Below are positions 5,753 through 12,560 of a stretch of DNA of 21,363 nt, piece after piece. Within the stretch, counting starts at the first letter, position 1; the number at the start of each line of letters is the position of its first letter. The stretch is from IMG/VR virus record IMGVR_UViG_3300007734_000460, positions 1 through 21,363 of that record; one strand, 5' to 3'. This stretch comes from a virus. Position numbers and translations under genes: made by a program. The notes under the pieces were generated by a model. That model worked only from the letters and a program-made list of their open reading frames with translations. It searched no databases and was not told the DNA's origin.

Positions 5753-7504
5753 ATGCCAGCGAAAGCAAAAACTAGACAAGTGAAACAGGCATCTCCGCAG
5801 GAAAAGCCGCTTGTGCGCGATTACACGGCGCTCATGCAGCAGCTTAAAAAGCTGAGTCCAGATTGGAGCGTGAATAACATTTCAATGGAGTCGGATATTT
5901 TGGCGAATCAGTTGGATTTGCTGAATTACTCCCGCGACTTGTGGAAAACCAACCCATACCTTCAAGCCTACGGCGACGAAATGGCGGTGAATGTTCACGG
6001 GCCGCAAGGCATACGCCTACGCATGAAGATTCAAGAGGAATCGGATCGCGTGGTTCACGTTGAAGAGGAAAAGCAAAAGATTCGCGGACATTGGCAGCGC
6101 AGAGATAGGGTGAACAAGCATCTCGTCAAGAAAGGCGAGCGCCCTATTTTCGTGCGAGGCTACGAAGAAAAGCGCGGTGCGGCGACAATCAAAGCAGGAG
6201 CGCCCGACATCTACGCCAACAGCTACATTGAACGTGCATGGCTCGATTGGCAGCGCAAAGAGAACTGCACAATCACAGGGCGACTATCCTACAACGAAAG
6301 CCGGATGCTGCGATTGCGTTCGTGCGCCCGTGACGGAGATCACTTCATCCGTTTCCTGCGCGATCCGAAATATAAATACGGAATCAAGATTCAGCACATC
6401 AACACGGAATGGTGCGACTGGCGATTGAACCAAAAGATTGCAAAGGGGCAACCGGGAGAGGGCAACACTATCCGCATGGGCATCGAATACGACGCCAGCG
6501 GGCTTGTTCCTGTTGCGTATCACTTCCGCCGCCCTTCGTTTAATCAATGGCAAGGCGTTGTGCCCGTGTCTTACGGAACGAACGGCAAAGACACGCACGA
6601 GCGTATTTTAGCCGACGACATTATCCACTACGCGAAGTTCGACAACAACTCAGACATCAGCCGTCCAGTTCCTTGGGCGACGGCGATCATGAGTAATGCG
6701 CGCCAGTTGCAGAAATACACCGAGGCGGCAGTTGTTGCGGCTCGCGTAGGTGCGTGCTCAAACATCTTTTTCGAGTCTGAGCTTGGCGGCGAGGACGCCA
6801 CAACGGTTGCCGCGCCAGACCCTCGCGATCTTAATCAACTGGCAATGCAGATGAATCCCGGCGGCATGATAGGATTGCCGCCCGGCATTAAGGCAACCAT
6901 CAACAATCCGAACAACCCAAATCAAAACTTTGGCGCGTTCCGAAACGAAAACCTCCGCGAGTTCTGCGCGGGACTTCCCGGCGCTTCATTCCCTGTGATT
7001 GGCCAAAACTACGCGGAGATCAATTTCAGCGCGGGCCGATTGGATCGCCTCTCGACAACGGGCGCGTGGCAGATGCTCCAAGAGTTCGATATTGAAATGG
7101 CCGAACGTCGCATCTTTGAAGAGTGGCTGAAAATGGCACTCATCACGCAGGCAATTAAGCTGCCAGTCTCCAAGTTTGAGAAGTTCAACAAGCCGCATTT
7201 CCAAGCGCGTCGTTGGCCGGGCGTTGACCCGATGAAGGAAGTCAATGCGGCAGCTTCCGCAATCTCCAATAAGTTCACATCGCGCACCGCAGTCATTGAA
7301 AGCGGCGTATGCGGCGAGAGCGGCGACTTTGAGGATACCATCATTCAACTAGCCGAGGAAGAAATGATGTTGGAAAGCCTTGGTATGTCATGCGCGACCA
7401 CAGCAGACACAATGGAACAAGTCAATCAAACCGCCGAGGAACTAGACGATGAAGATGCAGCCGCAACCAATCCAAAACCAGAAATGGAAGAAGAAGAAGA
7501 TTAA
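5753..7504 (+). CDS. Portal protein, lambda gpB family
   Basis: A 583-residue portal, the dodecameric ring at one head vertex through which DNA passes. Family features include an N-terminal helical start with NNISMESDILANQLDLLNYSRDLWKTNPYL (the lambda-type R-L-NNPY region), YGDEMAVNVHGPQGIRLRM near 73-91, a WLDWQRKENCTITGRLSYNE segment near 163-182 followed by CARDGDHFIRFL (191-202), and VPVAYHF near 252-258. It is about 50 residues longer than lambda gpB; residues 117-155, rich in K, R and G, may be an insertion, and the last 30 residues are strongly acidic. It starts one base after the gpW-like stop, with CCAATAAA before the ATG. Confidence 0.93.
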   Translation: MPAKAKTRQVKQASPQEKPLVRDYTALMQQLKKLSPDWSVNNISMESDILANQLDLLNYSRDLWKTNPYLQAYGDEMAVNVHGPQGIRLRMKIQEESDRVVHVEEEKQKIRGHWQRRDRVNKHLVKKGERPIFVRGYEEKRGAATIKAGAPDIYANSYIERAWLDWQRKENCTITGRLSYNESRMLRLRSCARDGDHFIRFLRDPKYKYGIKIQHINTEWCDWRLNQKIAKGQPGEGNTIRMGIEYDASGLVPVAYHFRRPSFNQWQGVVPVSYGTNGKDTHERILADDIIHYAKFDNNSDISRPVPWATAIMSNARQLQKYTEAAVVAARVGACSNIFFESELGGEDATTVAAPDPRDLNQLAMQMNPGGMIGLPPGIKATINNPNNPNQNFGAFRNENLREFCAGLPGASFPVIGQNYAEINFSAGRLDRLSTTGAWQMLQEFDIEMAERRIFEEWLKMALITQAIKLPVSKFEKFNKPHFQARRWPGVDPMKEVNAAASAISNKFTSRTAVIESGVCGESGDFEDTIIQLAEEEMMLESLGMSCATTADTMEQVNQTAEELDDEDAAATNPKPEMEEEED

Positions 7505-7558
7505 ATTCCTGCCAATCCCGAAACCATTACTAACGCAAGAAACCAAACTTTTAACACG

Positions 7559-8575
7559 ATGAAAACTCTCAAGATTCCAAACCAACTATTCCGCGAAGGA
7601 ATGTCACAAGTTGACAATGGCACATTGCGCCTAAGCATTTGCAGCGACATTCCATACCTCCGCTATAATTGGGCAGACGGTGAACAATACTACGAGGTGC
7701 TCGACCACAGCGAAGGCAGCATTGATTTGTCCCGTCTTAGCAACGGCGCGGCATTGCTGTTTAATCACAAACGCGACATTCAAATCGGACTGATTGATTC
7801 ACCTTCGATTGAGAACGGGCGCTGCTACGTTAACGCCAAGCTATCAAACGCTCCGGACGTTGCCAGCTACAAGACTCGCGTTGAGGAAGGCATATTGAAA
7901 GACACCTCCATCGGCTACGAGGTTACGGACGACGGAACGCCAATCGGAGAGATTGAGGGAATCCCCGCATACAAATTCAAATTCGCAATTCACGAAGCAT
8001 CGCTAGTGACAATTCCCGCCGATCCTACGGTTGGCCTTGGACGTTCTCGCAGCGAAGAGCCCAAGTGCGGACTCAAAGAAATCAACATCGGCGAGAAAAA
8101 GGCGCTTGACTTAACGCAAGTAAGTTGCAATAAGCAAAACATGACGAAGGAAAACGAAGTCGCAGAAACGCCAGTGGAAAAACCGACACCAGCCGAAACT
8201 CCCGCGCCCGCAGTTGTGGAAACTCCTACGGAAACGCCCGTTGAAACTCCCGCCGCTGAACTATCGGCAGAGGAAGTAAAAGCCGCCGCAATTTCTGGCG
8301 AACGCACTCGCGTTGCAGAACTTCGCAAGTGGGCAAAAGACATTTCCGCACTTCGCCACATTGATCTAAACGACGCGCTCTTTACTCACATCGAGGATGG
8401 CAAATCGCTACCAGATTTCAAAGAGTGGGTTTTGGAGAACGAGTTCAAATCCAAACCAACCGCATTTTCATCCGAAACATCCGGCGCAAATGTGCTTTCG
8501 CGCTCTGCGTTCACCGCTCTTTCACCAAGCGAGCAAGCCGCCCACTGCATGAATGGCGGAAAGATTAAAGACTAA
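7559..8575 (+). CDS. Prohead protease with C-terminal scaffold-like region
   Basis: A 338-residue protein after the portal. Residues 1-165 show the HK97-type prohead protease pattern: GAALLFNHKRD (catalytic His likely H70), VEEGILKDTSIGYEV (nucleophile likely S117), and HEASLVTIPADPTVGLGRS (145-163). The protease matures the head by digesting scaffold and trimming the coat. Residues 200-236 are a P/T/E-rich linker and 237-338 are helical and charged, fitting a scaffold. An internal ATG at codon 195 (8141) is preceded by DNA that otherwise occurs only between genes in this window, so the scaffold may also be made alone, as lambda Nu3 is from gene C. The leader before 7559 holds TAACGCAAG and AACCAAAC but no Shine-Dalgarno. 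Confidence 0.88.
   Translation: MKTLKIPNQLFREGMSQVDNGTLRLSICSDIPYLRYNWADGEQYYEVLDHSEGSIDLSRLSNGAALLFNHKRDIQIGLIDSPSIENGRCYVNAKLSNAPDVASYKTRVEEGILKDTSIGYEVTDDGTPIGEIEGIPAYKFKFAIHEASLVTIPADPTVGLGRSRSEEPKCGLKEINIGEKKALDLTQVSCNKQNMTKENEVAETPVEKPTPAETPAPAVVETPTETPVETPAAELSAEEVKAAAISGERTRVAELRKWAKDISALRHIDLNDALFTHIEDGKSLPDFKEWVLENEFKSKPTAFSSETSGANVLSRSAFTALSPSEQAAHCMNGGKIKD
8121..8137 (+). repeat. Boundary repeat copy 1 (inside protease gene)
   Basis: TAAGTTGCAATAAGCAA, identical to 10618-10634. Here it is read as codons of the protease gene but sits four bases before the internal ATG at 8141. It directly follows TAACGCAAG (8112-8120), which elsewhere lies 24-28 bases before start codons. Confidence 0.85.
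8141..8575 (+). CDS. Candidate nested scaffold protein (internal start in the protease gene)
   Basis: In-frame internal start giving 144 residues: MTKENEVAETPVEKP, a P/T/E-rich stretch, then helices with GERTRVAELRKWAKDISALRHID and LPDFKEWVLENEFK. Size and character resemble phage scaffolds. The 29 bases before the ATG contain TAACGCAAG, then a 17-base string found exactly once more, in the true intergenic spacer before the tail tube candidate. Lambda gene C with nested Nu3 is the precedent. Production of a separate protein is inference. Confidence 0.45.
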   Translation: MTKENEVAETPVEKPTPAETPAPAVVETPTETPVETPAAELSAEEVKAAAISGERTRVAELRKWAKDISALRHIDLNDALFTHIEDGKSLPDFKEWVLENEFKSKPTAFSSETSGANVLSRSAFTALSPSEQAAHCMNGGKIKD

Positions 8576-8612
8576 CCAATCACAACTCACAACTCTCAAA
8601 TAACTAACTCAA

Positions 8613-9767
8613 ATGGCTAATAATACACTTACCAACCTGATTCCTTCCGCTTACCGCGCACTTAATGTTGTGTCGCGTGAACTGGTTGGCTTCATTCCAT
8701 CCGTTCAGCTTGACCCTAGCGCCGAAATGCTCGCCGTTGGTCAAACTATCTACATCCCGCAAGCGCCAGTCAACTCGGCAGGTAAGGACATCACGCCCGC
8801 AATGGCGTTTCCGACCGCCGCCTATCAAACCATCGGCAGCAAATCGCACTCGCTCACTAAGCAGCGCGCTTTCCCGTTCTCTTGGCAGAACGAAGAGCGC
8901 AAAGCAATGGACGCAGGCCCCGGCTATCTGTCCATCAACGAGCAGCAGATCGCGCAAGCACTTCGTGCCGCTGTGAACGAAATCGAAGTGGACATCGCAG
9001 TTGCCGCAAAGAACGGTGCATCACGCGCTTTCGGCGCAACCGCTGGCACGGCTCCCGTCCTCGCGGATTGGGCGCAGGCTAAAAAGATTCTCGACGACAA
9101 CGGCGCGCCTTCCACGGATCGCACCAGCGTCTTTGACACCACGGCGGGCGTTGCCCTTCGCTCGACAAGCAACCTTTACAAAGTGAACGAAGCTGGCGAC
9201 GGCGGAAGTCTCTTGCGTCAAGGCTTGCTCGGCAATCTCTTTGGATTCAACCTCCGCGAATCCGCTCAGATTCAGACAACCACGAAAGGAACCGCCGCAA
9301 GCGCGACCACGGATAATGCAGGCTACGCAGTCGGCGCAACCGTTCTCACGCTGGCATCAGCCGGAACTGGCACTATCCTCGCGGGCGACATCATCACCTT
9401 TGCTGGCGACAGCAATAAGTATGTAGTTGCAAGCGGAGATGGCGATGTTTCCAACGGCGGCACAATCACACTGGCTGAACCCGGCTTGCGCGTTGCAATG
9501 AGCGCGGCAACCAAAGCGATTACCGTCTTTGGAACTTCTGCCCGCAACACTGCATTTAGCCGCAACTCCATCCTCCTTTCCACCCGCCTCCCCGCAAGCG
9601 TGCAGGGCGACCTCGCCACTGACCGCCAAGTAATCACCGACCCACTCAGCGGAATCTCTTTCGAGCTTTCGATGTATCCCGGCGACCGCATGGTGCATTA
9701 CGAGGTTGGTGTCTGTTGGGGCGTCACGGTTATCAAACCCGAACATCTCGCAATCATCGTTGGCTAA
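8613..9767 (+). CDS. Major capsid protein, P22 coat-like
   Basis: A 384-residue coat protein. The N terminus (ANNTLTNLIPSAYRALNVVSRELVGFIPSV) and the phrases VGQTIYIPQAP, ITPAMAFPTAAYQTIG, FPFSWQNEERKAMDAGPGY and NEIEVDIAVAAKNGASRAFG match the P22-type (gp5) coat family, an HK97-fold shell protein. Residues 230-300, GYAVGATVLTLASAGTGTILAGDIITFAGD and the following strands, look like an inserted beta domain between the two halves of the core fold. Its leader has AACCAATC at 8574-8581 right over the protease stop, and CTAACTCAA just before the ATG. A strong intrinsic terminator follows. Pairing a P22-like coat with lambda-like terminase and portal shows modular ancestry. Confidence 0.9.
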   Translation: MANNTLTNLIPSAYRALNVVSRELVGFIPSVQLDPSAEMLAVGQTIYIPQAPVNSAGKDITPAMAFPTAAYQTIGSKSHSLTKQRAFPFSWQNEERKAMDAGPGYLSINEQQIAQALRAAVNEIEVDIAVAAKNGASRAFGATAGTAPVLADWAQAKKILDDNGAPSTDRTSVFDTTAGVALRSTSNLYKVNEAGDGGSLLRQGLLGNLFGFNLRESAQIQTTTKGTAASATTDNAGYAVGATVLTLASAGTGTILAGDIITFAGDSNKYVVASGDGDVSNGGTITLAEPGLRVAMSAATKAITVFGTSARNTAFSRNSILLSTRLPASVQGDLATDRQVITDPLSGISFELSMYPGDRMVHYEVGVCWGVTVIKPEHLAIIVG

Positions 9768-9795
9768 TAGCGACCCGCAATAGCAGCTTCAAAAG

Positions 9796-9831
9796 GGCCG
9801 CGCATCGTAGCGATACGGGCGCGGCCTTTTT
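9796..9831 (+). terminator. Intrinsic terminator after the capsid gene
   Basis: GGCCGCGC (9796-9803) pairs perfectly with GCGCGGCC (9819-9826), followed by five T residues (9827-9831) and preceded by AAAAG. The loop contains a small second stem ATCG-TAG-CGAT. It separates the head module from the connector and tail genes; the next ATG comes nine bases after the T run, so readthrough or a promoter further upstream must supply the tail genes. Confidence 0.85.
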
Positions 9832-9839
9832 ACTAAAAC

Positions 9840-10172
9840 ATGAGCCTTATCACCGCAGCTTTTGACGAACTTGTGACTTCGATCAATGAAGCTCGCGGTT
9901 CATCGCCCACGCTGACAATCGGCGCAATCACGGCAACCGACATCCTTGTTGGTGACAACCCGATTGACGCGCAGATATTCGATGGCGCAACGTGCGATCC
10001 AGACGGGCCGCAAATCAGCTCGAAGGTATCTTCATGGGCAACCTTGCCAGTCAAGAACAATACCGCCGTTATTGCGGCTTCTAGTGGGGCGGATGGCACG
10101 TATGACGTAATGGATACGAACATTCACGACGGCATGATTTACTTGAAACTTGGAAAGCGCGCAGGCTTATGA
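9840..10172 (+). CDS. Putative head-tail connector protein
   Basis: A 110-residue protein immediately after the coat gene and terminator. Helix AAFDELVTSINEARG at the start, then mostly beta strands (LTIGAITATDILVGDNP, AVIAASSGADGTYDV, MIYLKLG). Small alpha-beta proteins at this position usually fill the FII-like or stopper role joining head and tail, but no diagnostic motif is seen. It overlaps the next gene by ATGA, which supports a paired connector and tail-terminator function. Confidence 0.6.
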   Translation: MSLITAAFDELVTSINEARGSSPTLTIGAITATDILVGDNPIDAQIFDGATCDPDGPQISSKVSSWATLPVKNNTAVIAASSGADGTYDVMDTNIHDGMIYLKLGKRAGL

Positions 10173-10606
10173 GCAACTTCGCTGAATACGATATTGAGCG
10201 CATGGTCATTACCATTCTCGCCGCGCAGACGGATTTGCCAGCGGCATTGCACCGCGACGTTGACGATGGCGCGGACAAGGACAGAATCATCGTGAAATGC
10301 GACCCGCGAGAGGTGGAGCTTGGCAACAAAGATGAGGGAGAAGCGCCGTCCCGTTGGGGCGCGGAGTTGACCGTTGAAATGCGGCTTGCCAGCATTACCG
10401 ACATGGCGAAGTTGCAGCTATGGAGCACGGCCATTGACGCCGCTTTTGCTGGCTCTCCACCGGCAGCAACCACGGCTCTTTTCAACACGCTTTACGGCGC
10501 AACGAACGGCTATTTTCAAATCAAAGCCGCAGACGGCGGAAGTCGGCAAGGGCCGGGATCGCAAGTGCGCGAATGGTCACGAACTTTTCGCGTAGTTACG
10601 TCTTGA
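10169..10606 (+). CDS. Putative tail terminator / tail completion protein
   Basis: A 145-residue protein coupled by ATGA to the connector. An N-terminal helix (AEYDIERMVITILAAQTDLPAALHR) is followed by DRIIVKCDPREVEL, then an alternating strand and helix pattern (AELTVEMRLA, ITDMAKLQLWSTAIDAAF) and a final strand SRTFRVVTS. This plan, a helix, a strand with R-DPR, a helix and a last beta strand, fits gpU-like or HK97-gp10-adjacent tail terminators, which cap the tail tube. The assignment rests on position and fold pattern, not on a recognised sequence match. Confidence 0.55.
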   Translation: MSNFAEYDIERMVITILAAQTDLPAALHRDVDDGADKDRIIVKCDPREVELGNKDEGEAPSRWGAELTVEMRLASITDMAKLQLWSTAIDAAFAGSPPAATTALFNTLYGATNGYFQIKAADGGSRQGPGSQVREWSRTFRVVTS

Positions 10607-10617
10607 CTAATCGCCAC

Positions 10618-10634
10618 TAAGTTGCAATAAGCAA
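10618..10634 (+). repeat. Boundary repeat copy 2 (intergenic)
   Basis: Exact second copy of the 17-base string at 8121-8137, here in the 52-base spacer before the tail tube candidate. It is followed by two tandem AACCAATC motifs (10638-10645 and 10648-10655) spaced ten bases apart, the second ending three bases before the ATG at 10659. Confidence 0.85.
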
Positions 10635-10658
10635 CAAAACCAATCCCAACCAATCCGC

Positions 10659-11078
10659 ATGAAACTCTTACTCTTACTTTTTTATACCATGACTATCATC
10701 GGAACAGCAGGCCCAACGCACGGAATCCCCGCCGACGAAACGGGCATCCTCATCAAATCTCTCGGACTCAGCTTTGAGCCTGAGTTCACCGACCCGCTCA
10801 CAAACCGCGAAGGCGAGCGCATCAACGAAGCGCGTGGCGCGATTTGCAACAAAATCAGCATCACGGGCGAAATCAATTCTGCCACGGGCATTGTTGACGC
10901 AACTTTCTACGCCGCCGTCACGCTGACAAACACACTCGGCGTCACGGGCGCAACCGCCAACGGGCTTCTGCCAATGGCTGTGGGCGGCGTGTATATGAAC
11001 AGCGCCAAGGTGGATCAATCCGCTACGGGCTGGAAAACTCTCTCGGCTGAATACCAGCAATACGCTGGAATCGCCTAA
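10659..11078 (+). CDS. Putative tail tube protein
   Basis: A 139-residue protein at the position of the major tail protein, between the tail terminator candidate and the chaperone pair. The core from residue 11 (TIIGTAGPTHGIPADETGIL, then LGLSFEPEF, ISITGEINSATG and LSAEYQQYAG) is glycine- and beta-rich as expected for a tube subunit. The first ten residues, MKLLLLLFYT, are hydrophobic and unlike tube proteins. Two starts are possible: ATG 10659 directly follows the double AACCAATC leader, while ATG 10689 (residue 11) gives a typical tube N terminus. Both cannot be judged without peptide data. Confidence 0.6.
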   Translation: MKLLLLLFYTMTIIGTAGPTHGIPADETGILIKSLGLSFEPEFTDPLTNREGERINEARGAICNKISITGEINSATGIVDATFYAAVTLTNTLGVTGATANGLLPMAVGGVYMNSAKVDQSATGWKTLSAEYQQYAGIA

Positions 11079-11094
11079 ACCAAAACAACAGGCC

Positions 11095-11128
11095 GTGCGT
11101 GGCGGCATCAATAATACCACGCGCTTTT
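11095..11128 (+). terminator. Weak intrinsic terminator candidate
   Basis: GTGCGTGG (11095-11102) and CCACGCGC (11117-11124) form an 8-bp stem with one G-U pair around a 14-base loop, followed by four T residues (11125-11128). It lies in the spacer after the tail tube candidate and could lower expression of downstream genes relative to the abundant tube protein. Confidence 0.4.
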
Positions 11129-11141
11129 ACCAATCAAACCA

Positions 11142-11645
11142 ATGGATCAGTTTTTCTCGACGCCTTCAACTCCTCTCGCAATCACGCTTGAGCTTCTAGG
11201 CGTCCCGTGGGTAAATCCGCAGTTCCCATGCGCGATGACATACACGGACAAGTTTCTCGCCGAACACAAGCGGCATCTTGTCAGCCGTGGCAAATGGGAG
11301 ACGGAAACCCCGTTTACGCCGCAGGACGCGCAACGACTCGACCTAGTAGATCAATGCACCTACTTTTTCCAGAAAACACCGCTTCTTTCCGTGGTATTGA
11401 AAGGATGGGAAAAAGGGTGTCAGGCGATCAGAAACGCCGATTTTCGCATGGATATTGACACTATCCAAGAGGAAGAAGCCGCAACCCTACTGGCAATCGC
11501 CCTTGGCCCGAACGGGAAGCGGGCACGCATGATAGCCATGATGAAAAACGCCGTCGCAAGCCTTGCGGTGCAAGCGGAGAACGGCGACTGGGCATTTTTT
11601 GGCAAAGACGCCACCGCAGAGACAGTTCAACATCTAACCCAATAA
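11142..11645 (+). CDS. Tail-region protein, function unknown
   Basis: A 167-residue soluble protein between the tube candidate and the chaperone. It starts MDQFFSTPSTPLAITLELLGVPWVNPQFPCAMTY and is largely helical after residue 45, with QRLDLVDQCTYFF and IQEEEAATLLAIALGPNGKRARMIAMMK. There is no transmembrane segment or recognised motif. It may assist tail assembly, given its position. The start is well marked: the ATG itself lies in AACCAATG, with a further ACCAATC just upstream. Confidence 0.6.
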   Translation: MDQFFSTPSTPLAITLELLGVPWVNPQFPCAMTYTDKFLAEHKRHLVSRGKWETETPFTPQDAQRLDLVDQCTYFFQKTPLLSVVLKGWEKGCQAIRNADFRMDIDTIQEEEAATLLAIALGPNGKRARMIAMMKNAVASLAVQAENGDWAFFGKDATAETVQHLTQ

Positions 11646-11652
11646 AACCAAT

Positions 11653-12051
11653 ATGGAAACACTGACAGACGACAACGCACCATCAACGCCCGCTCATATC
11701 TCGCAAGACATGGGGCGCGTGTTCACCTTCGCGGGCATCACGCTTAAACCTTTTTCCTTCAATCGCCGCGTCACGTTCTTTCGCGTGCGGACCGACGACA
11801 TCAGCGTTATCGAGTCGGCAATCTTGAAGCTGTTCATTTGCACGCAATCACCCGCGCAATGCGATTCTGCCCGTGGCGATGCCGCAAGCGCGTTTCGCGT
11901 AAAGGCTATGGAATGGGCGGAAAAGCTCGGCATTGACAGCGCAGCGCGCACCAAAGAGGCAATGGAAGTGTCTGACGCAATAGACAAAGACCTGTCTGAC
12001 GCATTGAGCGTGGAGCCGGACACAAAGGGCAGCGCATCGGGAAACGTCTGA
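11653..12051 (+). CDS. Tail assembly chaperone, short form (gpG-like)
   Basis: A 132-residue protein with an N-terminal beta segment (RVFTFAGITLKPFSFNRRVTFFRV) and helices (ISVIESAILKLFICTQ, AFRVKAMEWAEKLG, AMEVSDAIDKDLSDAL). Its place just ahead of the tape measure region and the frameshift signal at its end identify it as the short form of the lambda G/GT type, which coats the tape measure protein and recruits tube subunits. AACCAAT ends directly at the ATG. Sequence similarity to lambda gpG itself is not evident; the call rests on the frameshift architecture and position. Confidence 0.7.
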   Translation: METLTDDNAPSTPAHISQDMGRVFTFAGITLKPFSFNRRVTFFRVRTDDISVIESAILKLFICTQSPAQCDSARGDAASAFRVKAMEWAEKLGIDSAARTKEAMEVSDAIDKDLSDALSVEPDTKGSASGNV

Positions 12052-12281
12052 CGCCGGGCGGTGCAGCGTTCTACGTAGGCACTATCTCGGCAGTCACCTT
12101 GGGCAGTATGACGCCCGAACAAATCTTATGGGAGCTATCGCAGGCAGACGGCGAACGGCTGGAAAATACTTGGTGGCTTACGACGGCAAATGAAATGGGG
12201 AAGAACCAGCTACGGCACACCCGCAAATCGAAGCCCGTGAATGTGGCTGATTTCATGGCTATCAAAAAAAGCGTAAAATAA
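11653..12281 (+). CDS. Tail assembly chaperone, frameshifted long form (gpGT-like)
   Basis: Predicted product of a -1 ribosomal slip at 12039-12045. Reading the short form through residue 131 and continuing in the -1 frame from 12045 gives about 209 residues; the extension reads RLTPGGAAFYVGTISAVTLG, then MTPEQILWELSQADGERLEN, and ends at 12281. The -1 frame is open from 12000 only to 12281, and contains no strong start of its own except a TTG (12099) and an ATG (12108). The phrase ILWEL followed by a helix is a recurrent feature of chaperone second-frame domains. In lambda this domain binds tube subunits. The frameshift itself is predicted, not shown. Confidence 0.7.
12039..12045 (+). other. 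Programmed -1 frameshift slippery heptamer
   Basis: GGGAAAC placed in the reading frame as G GGA AAC, the X XXY YYZ pattern. Lambda uses the close relative GGGAAAG at the same point of its chaperone gene. The zero-frame stop TGA follows two codons later. Downstream bases 12052-12069 can form small stems (CGCC with GGTG, ACGC with GCGT) that may stimulate slippage; these are weak. Confidence 0.75.
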
Positions 12282-12379
12282 TGTTGACGGAATGGCGGCG
12301 ATACGCTTTCTTTGCGGAAACCAATGAAACCAAAAAACAAAAAGCCAAAGTTCAGCGTTCAGGAAGAATCTATGATTAG
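12281..12379 (+). CDS. Possible 32-residue protein overlapping the next gene
   Basis: The stop of the chaperone long form overlaps an ATG as TAATG, opening a 32-codon frame (MLTEWRRYAFFAETNETK, then a basic tail). It overlaps the gene at 12324 in another frame. It may be a real coupled small gene, or the remnant of a tail gene interrupted by the accessory cassette. Evidence is only the start/stop overlap. Confidence 0.2.
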   Translation: MLTEWRRYAFFAETNETKKQKAKVQRSGRIYD

Positions 12380-12560
12380 AGAAATCATAATTAGAATGCA
12401 CTTACACGCCGCATTTCTTCGCATTTCAGGCGGCAGTATAAATGACGTAACCGAAGACGAGGTGTTTGATTTTGCGGCGAGCGAACTAAAGAGCAGTGGA
12501 ATTTCCAAGAAATCTGGAATCAAGATTTTAACCGAGGCGGTAAAAAGGATCACTCAATGA
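12324..12560 (+). CDS. Small basic-helical protein of the accessory cassette
   Basis: A 78-residue protein with a lysine-rich start (MKPKNKKPKFSVQEES) and helices (MIREIIIRMHLHAAFLRI, DEVFDFAASELKSSGI, SGIKILTEAVKRI). Codons AGA and ATA are frequent here, unlike the CGC-preferring structural genes, which suggests later arrival. ATG 12324 lies in AACCAATG; a TTG at 12312 is a possible upstream start. The stop overlaps the ligase-like gene as ATGA, tying it to that cassette. No family recognised. Confidence 0.55.
   Translation: MKPKNKKPKFSVQEESMIREIIIRMHLHAAFLRISGGSINDVTEDEVFDFAASELKSSGISKKSGIKILTEAVKRITQ

Noticed and set aside
6986-7348. Leftward frames of about 110-120 residues inside the portal gene
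   Set aside because: Antisense shadows of a highly conserved portal coding region, with no leader motif.
12099-12281. Stand-alone 60-residue gene starting at TTG 12099
   Set aside because: The frame is open back to 12000, across an in-phase slippery heptamer at the end of the chaperone gene, so it is better explained as the -1 frameshift extension.
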